NCBI GenBank assembly: GCA_965200175.1
Contig: OZ241345.1
Coordinates: 1,116,001-1,180,000 of the forward strand
DNA length: 64,000 nucleotides
Source of the DNA: Azophilus sp026709365
GTDB taxonomy: Bacteria; Pseudomonadota; Gammaproteobacteria; Pseudomonadales; Azotimanducaceae
Direction: 5' to 3'
In this document: positions 32,294-40,975 of the stretch, piece after piece
Layout of the letters: every line of letters starts with the position of its first letter
How positions within the stretch are numbered: position 1 is the stretch's first letter
Program-made: the position numbers and the translations under genes
Notes under the pieces: model-generated
The model's input: the letters and a program-made list of their open reading frames with translations, nothing else
The model's database searches: none
What the model was told of the DNA's origin: nothing

Positions 32294-33334
32294 TCATCGC
32301 GTCCGCCAAACCGTCACGCCGCCTTGGGCGTCGAGCGCCGCCAGCGCGCGCCCGTCCGGTCGCCAGTGCAATTCGGCCACTAGGTCCGCCACGACCGCAG
32401 CGCCTATCGCACCGCCTTCGCCGCTTTTCTTGAGCGACCATACGACCACGCCCCCGTCGCGGCCTCCGGAGGCCAGGCGCAATGCGCGGCGGGCGAAGGC
32501 CAGGGTCGTGACGGGTTGAACGTGAAGCTCCAGCGCGCCGGGTCGCGTGCCTTCCGGGCCATCGTCTTGGAAGCTCCAGACCGTCACCATAGGGCCTCCG
32601 CTGGTGGCCAGCAGGGTGCCCGCATCATCGAAGGCCAAGGCCGACGGCTTGCCGGGATAGCCGGACATCATGGAGTCCTGCTCCGTGGAGCGGCGCCAGA
32701 AATGCACTGAGTTGTCCTGGCTGCCGCAGGCCACGACATCACCGTCCGGGCTCAGCGCCATGGACACCAGGGAGCCCTTCCAGGAGAGCTGTTGGCCCGC
32801 TTCGCCAGTGGAGGCGTCGAAGAACGTCACTCGGCCGTAGCAGGCGGTCGCCAGCTCCCCGGCGTTGGACCAAGCGATTGCGCTGACGGTGCTTGGATGG
32901 TCATCGGAGCGCCAGGCCTCGCGGCCGTCCTCACCGTAGGCGGCAACCTGCCGGGAGCAGGAAGCCGCCAGCAGTCGGCCATCCGGTGACCATGCCAGGT
33001 TCTCCACCCAGGCGCGGCCGACTTCGATGGCCTGCTTCACCTCACCCCCGGCGACGTCCCAGATCAGGACGTGTCCGTCCTGGCCGGCGGTCGCGAACGT
33101 GGCGCCGTCCGGGTGGACCGCCAGTGCCAGCGCGCCGCCGTCGTGACGCCCCGGCCATCCCCAAGCGCAGGCACCGGACTTGCCCTCGAAAGCGTAAACG
33201 CCGCCGGCGGAGTCAGCGACCGCCAGCGTATCGCCGCGGGCCGTCCAGCCGCCGGCGATGGCGTAGTCGTCAACCGTTGCCGACCAGCCTGTGCGGAGAG
33301 CGCCCTGGGGTTCTTGGGCGCTCACGTCAGGCAT
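32294..33334 (-). CDS. WD40-repeat beta-propeller protein of the zinc cluster
   Basis: About 346 residues forming WD40-like blades, each with a GH/D...W-type unit: VLIWDVAGGEVK, NSVHFWRRS, MVTVWSFQD, GVVVWSLKK, GVTVWRTR. No signal peptide is visible. The ATG at 33332-33334 overlaps the COG0523 gene by 13 bp, so the two are translationally coupled. WD40 proteins next to COG0523 GTPases occur in Zur regulons of several proteobacteria. A scaffold role for zinc delivery is possible but unproven. Confidence 0.85.
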   Translation of the reverse strand: MPDVSAQEPQGALRTGWSATVDDYAIAGGWTARGDTLAVADSAGGVYAFEGKSGACAWGWPGRHDGGALALAVHPDGATFATAGQDGHVLIWDVAGGEVKQAIEVGRAWVENLAWSPDGRLLAASCSRQVAAYGEDGREAWRSDDHPSTVSAIAWSNAGELATACYGRVTFFDASTGEAGQQLSWKGSLVSMALSPDGDVVACGSQDNSVHFWRRSTEQDSMMSGYPGKPSALAFDDAGTLLATSGGPMVTVWSFQDDGPEGTRPGALELHVQPVTTLAFARRALRLASGGRDGGVVVWSLKKSGEGGAIGAAVVADLVAELHWRPDGRALAALDAQGGVTVWRTR

Positions 33335-34668
33335 GCATCGAAACCCTGGCGCATGCTGCCTTCGTCGAGATTGCGGCCGATGAAGACCAGCTGGTTGCGG
33401 CGTGGCGCGTCCCCCCAAGGACGATCCGGCTGGCCGTCGAAGAGCATGTGAACCCCTTGGAAGACGAAGCGGCGCGGCTCGCCGGCGAGGCTGATGAAGC
33501 CCTTCATGCGGAAGATGTCCACCCCGCGCTCGCGGAGCAGTTCGCCAAGCCAGGCGTTGAGCTTGGCGGAGTCAACGTCGCCGTCAGTCTCGATGGCGAT
33601 TGAGCCCACCTCGTCGTCATGCTCGTGCTGCGCGACCCAAGTGCGCTCTGCCTCATGCTCGATGACCGCTCCTTCAGCGTTCATCAGTTGGATGTCGAAC
33701 TCCTCCGCAGTGTGCTGGGCGTACAGGCCGAGGCGCGTTGGCCCATCGACATCCAAAAAGAACGACTTGCGCCCGAGGAAGTCGAGCTGCAGGTTGACGT
33801 GCTTTGCGAACGGAATCGCTTCATCCGGGCGAATGTCCTGCGCGGGTTCGGCGTACCGCCGCACGCACCACTCCGCACCCTCCCGCAGGGCGGCGTCGGC
33901 CGCGCCCTGGTCGGGCACGACGACGAGCGACATCGCCGGGTCGGGGCCGTCGGCGAGGCTGAGTTCATGGCGGCCGCGATCGAGCGCATAAACGCCCGTC
34001 CACTCGAACGGGTACTCCGGTTCCAGGAAGGTGGGGCGGCGCTCCAGCGCCTGGTCCAGGTCGAAGGCGCTGAGGTTGAGCACCGTATCGACGGGGACGT
34101 CCGCCCGCTCGCTGCGCACGATCTGCGCCATCCGGTTCATTTCCCGGAGCCGAGCTTCAAGCCGGTCGAGCGCCTCGGCATCGACGAGGTCGGTTTTGTT
34201 GAGCACCATGACGTCGGCGAACGCGATCTGCTCAGTGCTTTCGTCGCTGCGGCCAAGCTGCTGCTCGATGTGGGCGGCATCGACCAGCGTGACGATCCCG
34301 TCAAGCGAGAACTCCGCGCGAATCTCGTCATCCATGAAGAAGGTCTGGGCGACCGGGCCGGGATCGGCGAGGCCGGTGGTCTCGACCAGCACGTAGTCGA
34401 ACTTGTCACGGCGCTTCATGAGGTTGCCGAGCACACGGATCAGGTCCCCGCGCACCGTGCAGCAGATGCAGCCGTTCGACATCTCGAAGATCTCCTCGTC
34501 GGCGTCGATGACCAGCGCCTGGTCGATGCCGACCTCCCCGTACTCGTTCTCGATCACGGCGATACGCTTGCCGTGCTCCTCGCTCAAGATGCGGTTGAGC
34601 AGCGTTGTCTTGCCGGATCCGAGGAAGCCCGTGAGGATGGAAACAGGCACTTTTTGCGTGGCGTTCAT
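33322..34668 (-). CDS. COG0523 GTPase, putative zinc metallochaperone (copy 1)
   Basis: A 448-residue G3E-family GTPase. Walker A is ILTGFLGSGKTTLLNRIL. The metal-binding CxCC motif is MSNGCICCTVRGDL. The switch ETTGLADPGPV and the NKTD guanine specificity motif (VLNKTDLVD) follow. The C-terminal CobW_C domain carries acidic and His patches (WVAQHEHDDEVG). It is thought to hand zinc to client enzymes under zinc limitation. It is third in the left-pointing operon COG0523-DUF1636-COG0523-WD40, 54 bp after the DUF1636 gene. Confidence 0.93.
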   Translation of the reverse strand: MNATQKVPVSILTGFLGSGKTTLLNRILSEEHGKRIAVIENEYGEVGIDQALVIDADEEIFEMSNGCICCTVRGDLIRVLGNLMKRRDKFDYVLVETTGLADPGPVAQTFFMDDEIRAEFSLDGIVTLVDAAHIEQQLGRSDESTEQIAFADVMVLNKTDLVDAEALDRLEARLREMNRMAQIVRSERADVPVDTVLNLSAFDLDQALERRPTFLEPEYPFEWTGVYALDRGRHELSLADGPDPAMSLVVVPDQGAADAALREGAEWCVRRYAEPAQDIRPDEAIPFAKHVNLQLDFLGRKSFFLDVDGPTRLGLYAQHTAEEFDIQLMNAEGAVIEHEAERTWVAQHEHDDEVGSIAIETDGDVDSAKLNAWLGELLRERGVDIFRMKGFISLAGEPRRFVFQGVHMLFDGQPDRPWGDAPRRNQLVFIGRNLDEGSMRQGFDACLT

Positions 34669-34722
34669 GTGTTGTCCTATGCGCTCGTGAAAATGTTCGA
34701 TGGTTGTTCAGCGACGCCGTTC

Positions 34723-35142
34723 TTACGGCGGCACTCGACCCAATATGCTGGCCCGAAGCCGCGCCGGACGCTGCTCCCGGGGCAGCAGCCCGTCGTCGCT
34801 GGTCACGTAGGTCGAGACGCATTGCAGAATGTCACCAGCGCTGTTTTTCGATAGCTGGTCTCCGAAGAGGTAGGTCCATGCGCCGGGCGACGAGAGCGCG
34901 ATGCCGCAAGGGCGCGGACATAGGCTGAGGCACTCCGCAGGCCTGACCTCCACATGGTGCTGCAACGGGCTCTTTTGGAGAGCCGCTCGAAGCGCCTGAT
35001 AGAGCTTGAAGCCCGGTCGATTTCTTCGTGGTTCGCGCGGATGGCCAGATGGCCTGCATGACGTGCATACGTGAAGCACGGATGGCCTAAAGGCGCCCTC
35101 CGGCTTCGGTGACCCTTTCGCTGCAGCGGATGCGGAGGTCAT
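34723..35142 (-). CDS. DUF1636-family ferredoxin-like metal-binding protein
   Basis: A 139-residue protein with a thioredoxin/2Fe-2S-ferredoxin-like cysteine arrangement: HVCTSCR near the N-terminus and AECLSLCPRPCGIAL in the middle. This matches DUF1636 proteins, which co-occur with COG0523 GTPases in zinc- or cobalt-responsive clusters. It overlaps the stop of the upstream COG0523 gene by four bases (ATGA) and so is translationally coupled. Function is unknown; metal binding or a small redox role in zinc sparing is inferred. Confidence 0.8.
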   Translation of the reverse strand: MTSASAAAKGSPKPEGAFRPSVLHVCTSCRPSGHPREPRRNRPGFKLYQALRAALQKSPLQHHVEVRPAECLSLCPRPCGIALSSPGAWTYLFGDQLSKNSAGDILQCVSTYVTSDDGLLPREQRPARLRASILGRVPP

Positions 35143-36389
35143 GCCGCTGCCTCCGCCGCCTCGTCCATGCGAAGCTCCGGAAACGGGTTCGGCAGCGCTG
35201 CCCAGGCATCGCTGTCAGCGGCGGCGAGGCGCTCATCGAGCAGGCAGGCGTCGAGGCGGGCGCGAATCGCCGCTTCGGGCATCCGCTGGCCGATGAACAC
35301 GATCTCCTGGGCGCGGTCGCCGAAGCGCGGGTGCCAGTTGGGCCGTTGGTCGGGTCGCTGGCCTTCGGGGTGCCCCCAGTGTTGGCGAGGCACGGCCGCC
35401 CACCACATCCCGGAGGGCTCCACGTTGCTGACGCCGCCGGCCTGCGCCCATTCGTAGGCAGTGCGATGGTCGGCGGCGACCCAGAAGAAGCCCTTCGAGC
35501 GCAGCACGCCGCTCCAGTTCCCGTCGTCATGGAGGAACGCCCACAGCTTCTCGGCGTCGAAGGGCTGCGCTGTCCGGTAGGTGAAACTGGAGATCCCGTA
35601 CTCCTCCGTCTCCGGCGTATGCTCGCCCTGAAGCTCGCGAATCCAGCCGGCGGAGCGCGACGCCCCCTCGTAGTCGAACAGGCCCGTGTCGAGCACGCCG
35701 TCGAGCGGGACCTGTCCAAAGGTTGCCCTGCGTATCCTCGCGCCGGGGTTGAGCGCCTTCACGATGGCCTCAACCTCCAGCGCCTGGTCGCTGCTGACCA
35801 GATCGAGCTTGTTCAGCACGATGACGTCGGCGAACTCGATCTGGTCGATGAGCAGGTCGGTCACCGTTCGGTGATCCTCCTCGCCCAGCGACTCTCCGCG
35901 CTCCTGAAGCGCCTCGGCGGCGTTGTAGTCGCGCAGGAAGCTGGCTGCGTCCACGACCGTGACCATCGTGTCCAGACGCGAAACTTGGCTGAGGCTGACG
36001 CCGCTCTCGTCCTCGAAGGTGAAGGTCTGCGCCACGGGAATGGGCTCCGAGATGCCGGTGGACTCGATGAGCAGGTAGTCGAAGCGCTCCTCCCGGGCGA
36101 GCCGCGAGACCTCGGCGAGCAGGTCGTCCCGCAGCGTGCAGCAGATGCAGCCGTTCGACATCTCGACTAGCTTCTCATCAGTGCGCGAGAGTTGCGCGCC
36201 GCCGCGCTCGATGAGCGCCGCGTCGATGTTGACCTCGCTCATGTCGTTCACGATCACCGCGACGCGCCGGCCCTCCCGGTTGTTGAGCACTTGGTTGAGG
36301 AGCGTGGTCTTGCCGGCGCCGAGGAAGCCCGACAGGACGGTGACCGGAAGGCGGGATGGGCTGGAACGGGTCTGCTGGTTCAGGGTCAT
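35139..36389 (-). CDS. COG0523 GTPase, putative zinc metallochaperone (copy 2)
   Basis: A 416-residue paralogue of the copy at 33322. Walker A is VLSGFLGAGKTTLLNQVL, the CxCC motif is MSNGCICCTLRDDL, then ESTGISEPIPVAQTF and VLNKLDLV. The C-terminal CobW_C domain includes PRQHWGHPEGQRPDQRPNWHPRFGDRAQEIVFIGQ, a form typical of YciC/ZigA-like proteins. The start MTLNQQ (36387-36389) has GGAGG 9 nt upstream. It is the first gene of the left-pointing operon and lies 172 bp from the Zur-box-like palindrome shared with zur. Confidence 0.93.
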   Translation of the reverse strand: MTLNQQTRSSPSRLPVTVLSGFLGAGKTTLLNQVLNNREGRRVAVIVNDMSEVNIDAALIERGGAQLSRTDEKLVEMSNGCICCTLRDDLLAEVSRLAREERFDYLLIESTGISEPIPVAQTFTFEDESGVSLSQVSRLDTMVTVVDAASFLRDYNAAEALQERGESLGEEDHRTVTDLLIDQIEFADVIVLNKLDLVSSDQALEVEAIVKALNPGARIRRATFGQVPLDGVLDTGLFDYEGASRSAGWIRELQGEHTPETEEYGISSFTYRTAQPFDAEKLWAFLHDDGNWSGVLRSKGFFWVAADHRTAYEWAQAGGVSNVEPSGMWWAAVPRQHWGHPEGQRPDQRPNWHPRFGDRAQEIVFIGQRMPEAAIRARLDACLLDERLAAADSDAWAALPNPFPELRMDEAAEAAA

Positions 36390-36561
36390 TGAAGTCATCC
36401 TCCGGCTCAGTTGAGGGGTTTGCGGTGTCGGATCCCCGGCGGCGCTGGCGTTTGGGAGTGGTTGCCGCATCCCTCCCGTGGCGACCGTGGGCGTGCTGGG
36501 CGCCCGATCAAAGCTGCTAACATGCGAAGCGCTCCATTGGGCTTTTGTTGCAGGTTGAAAA

Positions 36562-36578
36562 ACGTTATAACATAACAT
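36562..36578. promoter_or_regulatory. Zur-box-like palindrome in the divergent intergenic region
   Basis: ACGTTATAACATAACAT matches 15 of 17 positions of the gammaproteobacterial Zur consensus ATGTTATAnTATAACAT. It is 22 bp before the zur ATG and 172 bp before the COG0523 gene on the other strand, so it could control both arms of the zinc island. Confidence 0.75.
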
Positions 36579-36600
36579 TTTTGAGTGTCAACGCAGGTCA

Positions 36601-37113
36601 ATGCCCGTGCAATTCCTCTTGACCCAACCCCAGCCGTGCAGCGATCCGGACTGTCGCGGGCAGCATGCGCCGGCCGAACGGGTTGCGCTGGCCATGTCGC
36701 TGTGCGCCGCACGGGGGGAGAAGCTGACGACGCTCCGTCGGCAGGTGCTGGAATTGCTCTGGGAGGCCGGTCGGCCGACCGGCGCCTACGAGTTGATCGA
36801 GGCGCTGAAGCTCATCAACGCCCGCCCGGTCGGGCCGCCCACCGTTTACCGGGCACTGGAGTTCCTGATGGCCCAGCGGCTCGTCTCGAAGATCGAAAGC
36901 CGCAATGCCTACGTCCCCTGCGTGCATCCGGAACGGCAGCATGACACTCTCTTCTTCATCTGCAGCATCTGTGGGGCGTCATCTGAACTGGAGGATCCGC
37001 GGGTCGTGCAGCTGCTCGCCCAAGACGCTGCGGACTTGGGGTTCCGCGTGACGCGGCGTGTGGTTGAGGTGCAGGGCGCCTGCGCGAGCTGCGCCCCGGC
37101 TGGCGCGGTCTGA
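36601..37113 (+). CDS. zur: Fur-family zinc regulator Zur
   Basis: A 170-residue Fur-superfamily repressor. The winged helix covers about residues 35-100 (LTTLRRQVLELLWEAGRPTGAYELIEALK...PPTVYRALEFL). The dimerisation domain contains the structural-zinc cysteines CSICG and CASC. The N-terminus has an extra CSDPDCRGQH segment. The position, upstream of znuCBA and divergent from COG0523 genes with a Zur-box between, makes Zur rather than Fur the best call. The ATG at 36601 lies close behind the box, consistent with autoregulation. Confidence 0.9.
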   Translation: MPVQFLLTQPQPCSDPDCRGQHAPAERVALAMSLCAARGEKLTTLRRQVLELLWEAGRPTGAYELIEALKLINARPVGPPTVYRALEFLMAQRLVSKIESRNAYVPCVHPERQHDTLFFICSICGASSELEDPRVVQLLAQDAADLGFRVTRRVVEVQGACASCAPAGAV

Positions 37114-37137
37114 AGTGGCGAGGCGATAGGCGCTTCC

Positions 37138-37284
37138 ATGAGGAGCCAGGGTCTCGATGGACCGTCGCGGCAGCTGTTGGTCTCGCCGCTGAACGGCGGC
37201 ATGGCCGCTCAATTTGCTTGGGCGGTTCCGCTGGTGGCCTTCCTTTGGGTCACCGCGGCTTGGGCGATGGGATGGCTGCCATGA
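37138..37284 (+). CDS. 48-residue small membrane protein coupled to znuC
   Basis: A short ORF not expected from standard annotation. It encodes a polar N-terminus (MRSQGLDGPSRQLLVSPLNG) followed by a single hydrophobic helix (AQFAWAVPLVAFLWVTAAWA) and ends MGWLP. Its stop overlaps the znuC ATG in an ATGA arrangement (37281-37284), typical of translational coupling, and it begins 24 bp after the zur stop. The RBS is weak (GATAGG). It could be a small regulator of the transporter or only a leader ORF that times znuC translation. No family was recognised. Confidence 0.5.
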   Translation: MRSQGLDGPSRQLLVSPLNGGMAAQFAWAVPLVAFLWVTAAWAMGWLP

Positions 37285-38024
37285 CGGCCGCCTTTGCCCT
37301 GCACGACCTCACCTTGGGATACGACCGTCATCCGGCCGTACACCATCTGACCGGCAGCTTCGCGACCGGTTCGCTGACGGCGGTGGTGGGCCCCAACGGA
37401 TCAGGCAAAAGCACCCTGCTCAAGGGATTGGTCGGACGCTTGGCGCCCCTTGATGGCCGCGTGGAGCGCAACGGGCTGCGCCAAAGCGATATCGCCTATC
37501 TGCCGCAGCAGGCGGGGATCGACCGCAGCTTCCCGATTTCGGTGATGGACACCGTGCTGTTGGGGTGCTGGCGCACCATTGGCCTGTTCCGCCGGGTCAG
37601 GCGCGTCCAGCGGCGCCAAGCTGAGGAGGCGCTGACGGCGGTCGGCCTCGACGGCTTCGGCCAGCGCCCGATCGCCACCTTGTCAGCCGGGCAGTTTCAA
37701 CGGGTCTTGTTTGCCCGCATGCTGCTGCAGGACTGCCCTGTCATCCTGCTCGACGAGCCCTTCACGGCAATTGACGCCAAGACCTCGGCCGACCTGCTGA
37801 GGGTGGTGATGGGATGGCATGGCGAGGGGCGAACGATCGTCTCCGTGCTGCATGACCTCGACCAAGTGCGGGAGAACTTCCCCGACACCTTGCTGATCGC
37901 CCGGGAGCCCGTTGCTTGGGGAGCGACTGCCGAGGCTCTGCGGCCGGCCCATCTCCTCAAGGTGCGGCAGATGTCGGAGCAGTGGGATGACCGCGCCGAG
38001 GTCTGCCGGCGCGGCGTGGCCTGA
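37281..38024 (+). CDS. znuC: Zinc ABC transporter ATP-binding protein ZnuC
   Basis: A 247-residue ATPase. Walker A is VGPNGSGKSTLLKGLVG, the Q-loop is IAYLPQQAGIDRSFPISVMD, the signature is ATLSAGQFQRVLFARML, Walker B is CPVILLDEPFTAID, and the H-loop is SVLHDLDQV. The frame is open to 37218, but family similarity and the ATGA overlap with the small upstream ORF place the start at the ATG at 37281. It overlaps znuB by one base (TGATG). It energises periplasmic zinc uptake with ZnuB and ZnuA. Confidence 0.93.
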   Translation: MTAAFALHDLTLGYDRHPAVHHLTGSFATGSLTAVVGPNGSGKSTLLKGLVGRLAPLDGRVERNGLRQSDIAYLPQQAGIDRSFPISVMDTVLLGCWRTIGLFRRVRRVQRRQAEEALTAVGLDGFGQRPIATLSAGQFQRVLFARMLLQDCPVILLDEPFTAIDAKTSADLLRVVMGWHGEGRTIVSVLHDLDQVRENFPDTLLIAREPVAWGATAEALRPAHLLKVRQMSEQWDDRAEVCRRGVA

Positions 38025-38896
38025 TGGACGCCCATGCCGCGCTGATCCAGCCCTTTGTCGAGTTCGGGTTCATGCGCCGGGCGCTGGTGGCTTGCTTGGC
38101 GCTCAGCCTCGGCGGCGCCCCCGTGGGCGTGCTGCTGGTCCTGCGCCGCATGAGCCTCGTCGGCGACGCCTTGAGCCACGCCATTCTGCCAGGCGCGGCC
38201 ATTGGCTTTATGGTCGCCGGGCTTTCGCTGGCGGCGATGAGCCTTGGCGGCTTCATCGCTGGCCTCGTCGTGGCGGTCCTGTCCGGCGTCGTCGCCCGCG
38301 TGACGCCGCAGCGCGAGGACGCCAGCTTTGCCGCCTTCTATCTCGTTTCGCTGGCGACCGGGGTGCTCATCGTCTCCGCGCACGGCAGCAACGTCGATCT
38401 CATGCATGTCCTCTTCGGAACCATTCTCGCTGTCGATGATGCCGCGCTGCTGCTCGTCGTCTCGGTTGCGACGCTGACGCTTTTCACTTTGGCCATCATT
38501 GGCCGCGGGCTGATCGTCGAGTGCTTCGATCCCGGCTTCCTGCGCGCCGTGGGCGGGCCCGGCGCGGTCGTTCACTTCGTGTTTCTGACCTTGGTGGTCG
38601 TGAACCTGGTCGCCGGCTTCCATGCGCTCGGCACGCTGATGGCGGTGGGCTTGATGATGCTCCCGGCGGCGGCGGCGAGATTCTGGGCGGGCGAGGTCGC
38701 GACGCTCGTGGCCGTGAGCAGCGCCGTCGCGTTTGCCTGCGGATATGCCGGGCTGCTGCTCTCCTACCACGCCGACCTTCCTTCCGGGCCGGCCATCATC
38801 CTGGTCGCCGGCGGCGTTTACATGGCCTCCTTGGTGGCGGGTCCGCGCGGTGGCCTGTGGGCGCGGTTCATCCCGCGCCGCCATCTTGAAGCTTGA
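38024..38896 (+). CDS. znuB: Zinc ABC transporter permease ZnuB
   Basis: A 290-residue inner-membrane permease of the ABC-3 family with seven to nine hydrophobic helices. The family segment RRMSLVGDALSHAILPGAAIGFMVAG is present near residue 45, and HALGTLMAVGLMMLPAAAARFWA near residue 210. It is translationally coupled to znuC through a one-base stop-start overlap. It forms the membrane pore of the ZnuABC zinc importer. Confidence 0.95.
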   Translation: MDAHAALIQPFVEFGFMRRALVACLALSLGGAPVGVLLVLRRMSLVGDALSHAILPGAAIGFMVAGLSLAAMSLGGFIAGLVVAVLSGVVARVTPQREDASFAAFYLVSLATGVLIVSAHGSNVDLMHVLFGTILAVDDAALLLVVSVATLTLFTLAIIGRGLIVECFDPGFLRAVGGPGAVVHFVFLTLVVVNLVAGFHALGTLMAVGLMMLPAAAARFWAGEVATLVAVSSAVAFACGYAGLLLSYHADLPSGPAIILVAGGVYMASLVAGPRGGLWARFIPRRHLEA

Positions 38897-38914
38897 ACGG
38901 CGCCTGATCCGGCC

Positions 38915-39853
38915 ATGCATCGGCTGTCACGCCGTTCGTGCCTTGCCGCGCTGGCCACGCTTGCCGTTGCCGCGCAGCCGCGGTCTTGGGCGACCGGCAA
39001 GCTCAGCGTCGTCGCCACCTTCACCATTCTTGCGGACATGGTTAGGAATGTCGGCGGGGAGCGCTTTGCGCTCACCACGCTGGTCGGTCCGGATGCCGAT
39101 GCCCACGTGTACGAACCCACGCCAGCCGATGCGCGCGCCCTGGCCCAGACGGACCTCGTGGTCGTCAACGGCCTTGGCTTCGAAGGCTGGATTGACCGGC
39201 TCATCAAGGCGTCGGGTTACCAGGGACCGGTTGTTGTGGCCAGCCAAGGCATCGCGGCGTTGCAGGCAAAGGAAGATCAGCCGGATCCCCACGTCTGGCA
39301 GGATCTCGCCAACGGACGCCTCGCGGTCGCCAACATCGCCCGCGCATTGGCGGCGGCGGACCCCGCTCACGCAGACCACTACCGCCGCCGTGCCGAGGCC
39401 TATGGCCGCGAATTGGCGGCGTTGGATCGGGACATCCGCAGCCGGCTCGATGCCTTCCCCAGACAGCAGCGCAAGGTGGTCACCTCCCACGATGCGTTCC
39501 AGTACTTTGGGCGCGCCTACGGCATCGACTTTCTCGCCCCAGTGGGCCTGAGCACCGAAAGCGAGCCCTCGGCCGGCGAAGTGGCCGCCCTGATTCGTCG
39601 GATGCGGGCTGAGGGCATCCACGCGCTGTTCGTCGAGAACGCCGCGGACCCGCGCCTCGTCGAGCAGTTGGCGCGCGAAGCGGGCGCCGTCATCGGCGGC
39701 AGGCTCTACTCGGACTCTCTGTCGGGCCCCGCTGGCCCGGCCCCGACCTATCTCGACATGTTCCGCCACAACGTTGGCGAAATCGCCAATGCCTTCACGA
39801 ACGAGCCCCGCTCGGCGCCGCAAAGCGGCCTCGCCGGGAACCCTCGCCGCTGA
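38915..39853 (+). CDS. znuA: Periplasmic zinc-binding protein ZnuA
   Basis: A 312-residue cluster A-I solute-binding protein. The signal peptide (RRSCLAALATLAVAAQPRSWA) includes a double-Arg start. Metal ligands by family position are His in DADAHVYEP, His in QPDPHVWQD, His in VVTSHDAFQYFG and Asp in LYSDSLS. The long His/Asp-rich loop typical of E. coli ZnuA is absent, leaving only a short EDQPD segment. By itself the protein could also be a Mn/Zn TroA/SitA type; the zur-znuCB context decides for zinc. Confidence 0.9.
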   Translation: MHRLSRRSCLAALATLAVAAQPRSWATGKLSVVATFTILADMVRNVGGERFALTTLVGPDADAHVYEPTPADARALAQTDLVVVNGLGFEGWIDRLIKASGYQGPVVVASQGIAALQAKEDQPDPHVWQDLANGRLAVANIARALAAADPAHADHYRRRAEAYGRELAALDRDIRSRLDAFPRQQRKVVTSHDAFQYFGRAYGIDFLAPVGLSTESEPSAGEVAALIRRMRAEGIHALFVENAADPRLVEQLAREAGAVIGGRLYSDSLSGPAGPAPTYLDMFRHNVGEIANAFTNEPRSAPQSGLAGNPRR

Positions 39854-39897
39854 GCACCCCAAACTCGCCTATTTGCGGGACGGAACGCTGACGCGGC

Positions 39898-40740
39898 TCA
39901 CTTGAAGTCCTCCGGGCCGTGGCGCTCCCGCACCCGGGTTTCCTCGGGCCCCCAAGGCCGGTTGACCCGGCGGCCGCGCTGCACGGCGGGCCGGGCCTCG
40001 ATCGCCTTGGCCCAGCGGGTCACCTGCGCGTAGGAGGCCACGTCCAGAAACTCCGCGGCTTCGTAGATGTTGTGCAGAACCAAGGCGCCGTACCAGCCGT
40101 AGTTGGCCATGTCGGCGATGGTGTAGTCATCGCCGCACAGGAATTGGCGCTGCGCCAGATTGCGCTCCAGCACGTCCAGCTGGCGCTTGACCTCCATGGC
40201 GTAGCGATTGATGGGGTACTCGATCTTCTCCGGGGCGTAGGCGTAGAAGTGGCCGAAGCCGCCGCCGAGATAGGGGGCGCTGCCCATCTGCCAGAAGAGC
40301 CAGGAGAAGCACTCGGCGCGGGCGCCGGGCTCGGTGGGCAGGAAGGCGCCGAACTTCTCCGCCAGATAAACCATGATGGCGGCGGATTCGAAGACCCGGG
40401 TGGGCGGGGAGGTGCTGTGGTCGGCGAGCGCCGGAATCTTGGAATTGGGATTGATCGCCACGAAGCCGCTGCCGAACTGCTCGCCCTCGCCGATGTTGAT
40501 CAGGTAGGCGTCATATTCCGCCTCGGCGATGCCGAGTTCCAGCAACTCCTCAAGCAGGACGGTGACCTTCACCCCGTTGGGCGTGGCCAGGGAGTAGAGC
40601 TGCAGGGCGTGCTGGCCGACGGGCAGGGCCGCCTCGTGGGTCGCCCCGGCGATGGGGCGGTTGATGTTGGCGAACCGGCCGCCGCTCTCCTGGTCCCATT
40701 GCCAGACCCGGGGGGGCGTGTAAGGAGCTGCTTCGGTCAT
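39898..40740 (-). CDS. yghU: YghU-type glutathione S-transferase / disulfide-bond oxidoreductase
   Basis: A 280-residue cytosolic protein matching the Nu-class GST YghU: MTEAAPYTPPRVWQWD start, GGRFANINRPIAGATHE, the thioredoxin-like domain (LYSLATPNGVKVTVLLEE, NPNSKIPAL), then the all-helical C-terminal domain (DDYTIADMANYGWYG). It uses glutathione to reduce disulfides or peroxides. The ATG at 40738-40740 with GGGAGA upstream is chosen; the extra 30 codons in the open frame are not family-like. Confidence 0.92.
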   Translation of the reverse strand: MTEAAPYTPPRVWQWDQESGGRFANINRPIAGATHEAALPVGQHALQLYSLATPNGVKVTVLLEELLELGIAEAEYDAYLINIGEGEQFGSGFVAINPNSKIPALADHSTSPPTRVFESAAIMVYLAEKFGAFLPTEPGARAECFSWLFWQMGSAPYLGGGFGHFYAYAPEKIEYPINRYAMEVKRQLDVLERNLAQRQFLCGDDYTIADMANYGWYGALVLHNIYEAAEFLDVASYAQVTRWAKAIEARPAVQRGRRVNRPWGPEETRVRERHGPEDFK

Positions 40741-40856
40741 TTTGGTCTCCCGGTGAGGATTGAATGGCGCGGCTTCCCGAATTGGGTTGCAAGTGATGCG
40801 GGGTTGAAGCCCAGTGGGGCAGGTTAACAATTGCCGCGCTGGTTTTCAGCACACTG

Positions 40857-40962
40857 CGCCTCTCGCCCAGAGGGCGAGAGGCGGTTGAAGTTTCGCTGCT
40901 CGAAACGCCGCGCTTGTTGCTTCGGTCAGGTTCCAAAATGTTTCTTAAGCCCGCACACACAG
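40857..40962. repeat. Family A composite repeat before the zinc receptor
   Basis: Hairpin CGCCTCTCGCCC / GGGCGAGAGGCG (40857-40883), then GAAGTTTCG / CGAAACGCC (40887-40909), then the tail module GTCAGGTTCC...AAGCCCGCAC (to 40962). It ends 13 bp before the TonB receptor's first possible start. Confidence 0.8.
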
Positions 40963-40975
40963 GTGCGACACCGAG

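Noticed and set aside
34723..35142. Consideration of the DUF1636 gene as an electron-carrying ferredoxin
   Set aside because: The cysteine spacing fits DUF1636 better than a true plant-type or thioredoxin-like ferredoxin, and the zinc-cluster context favours a metal role.
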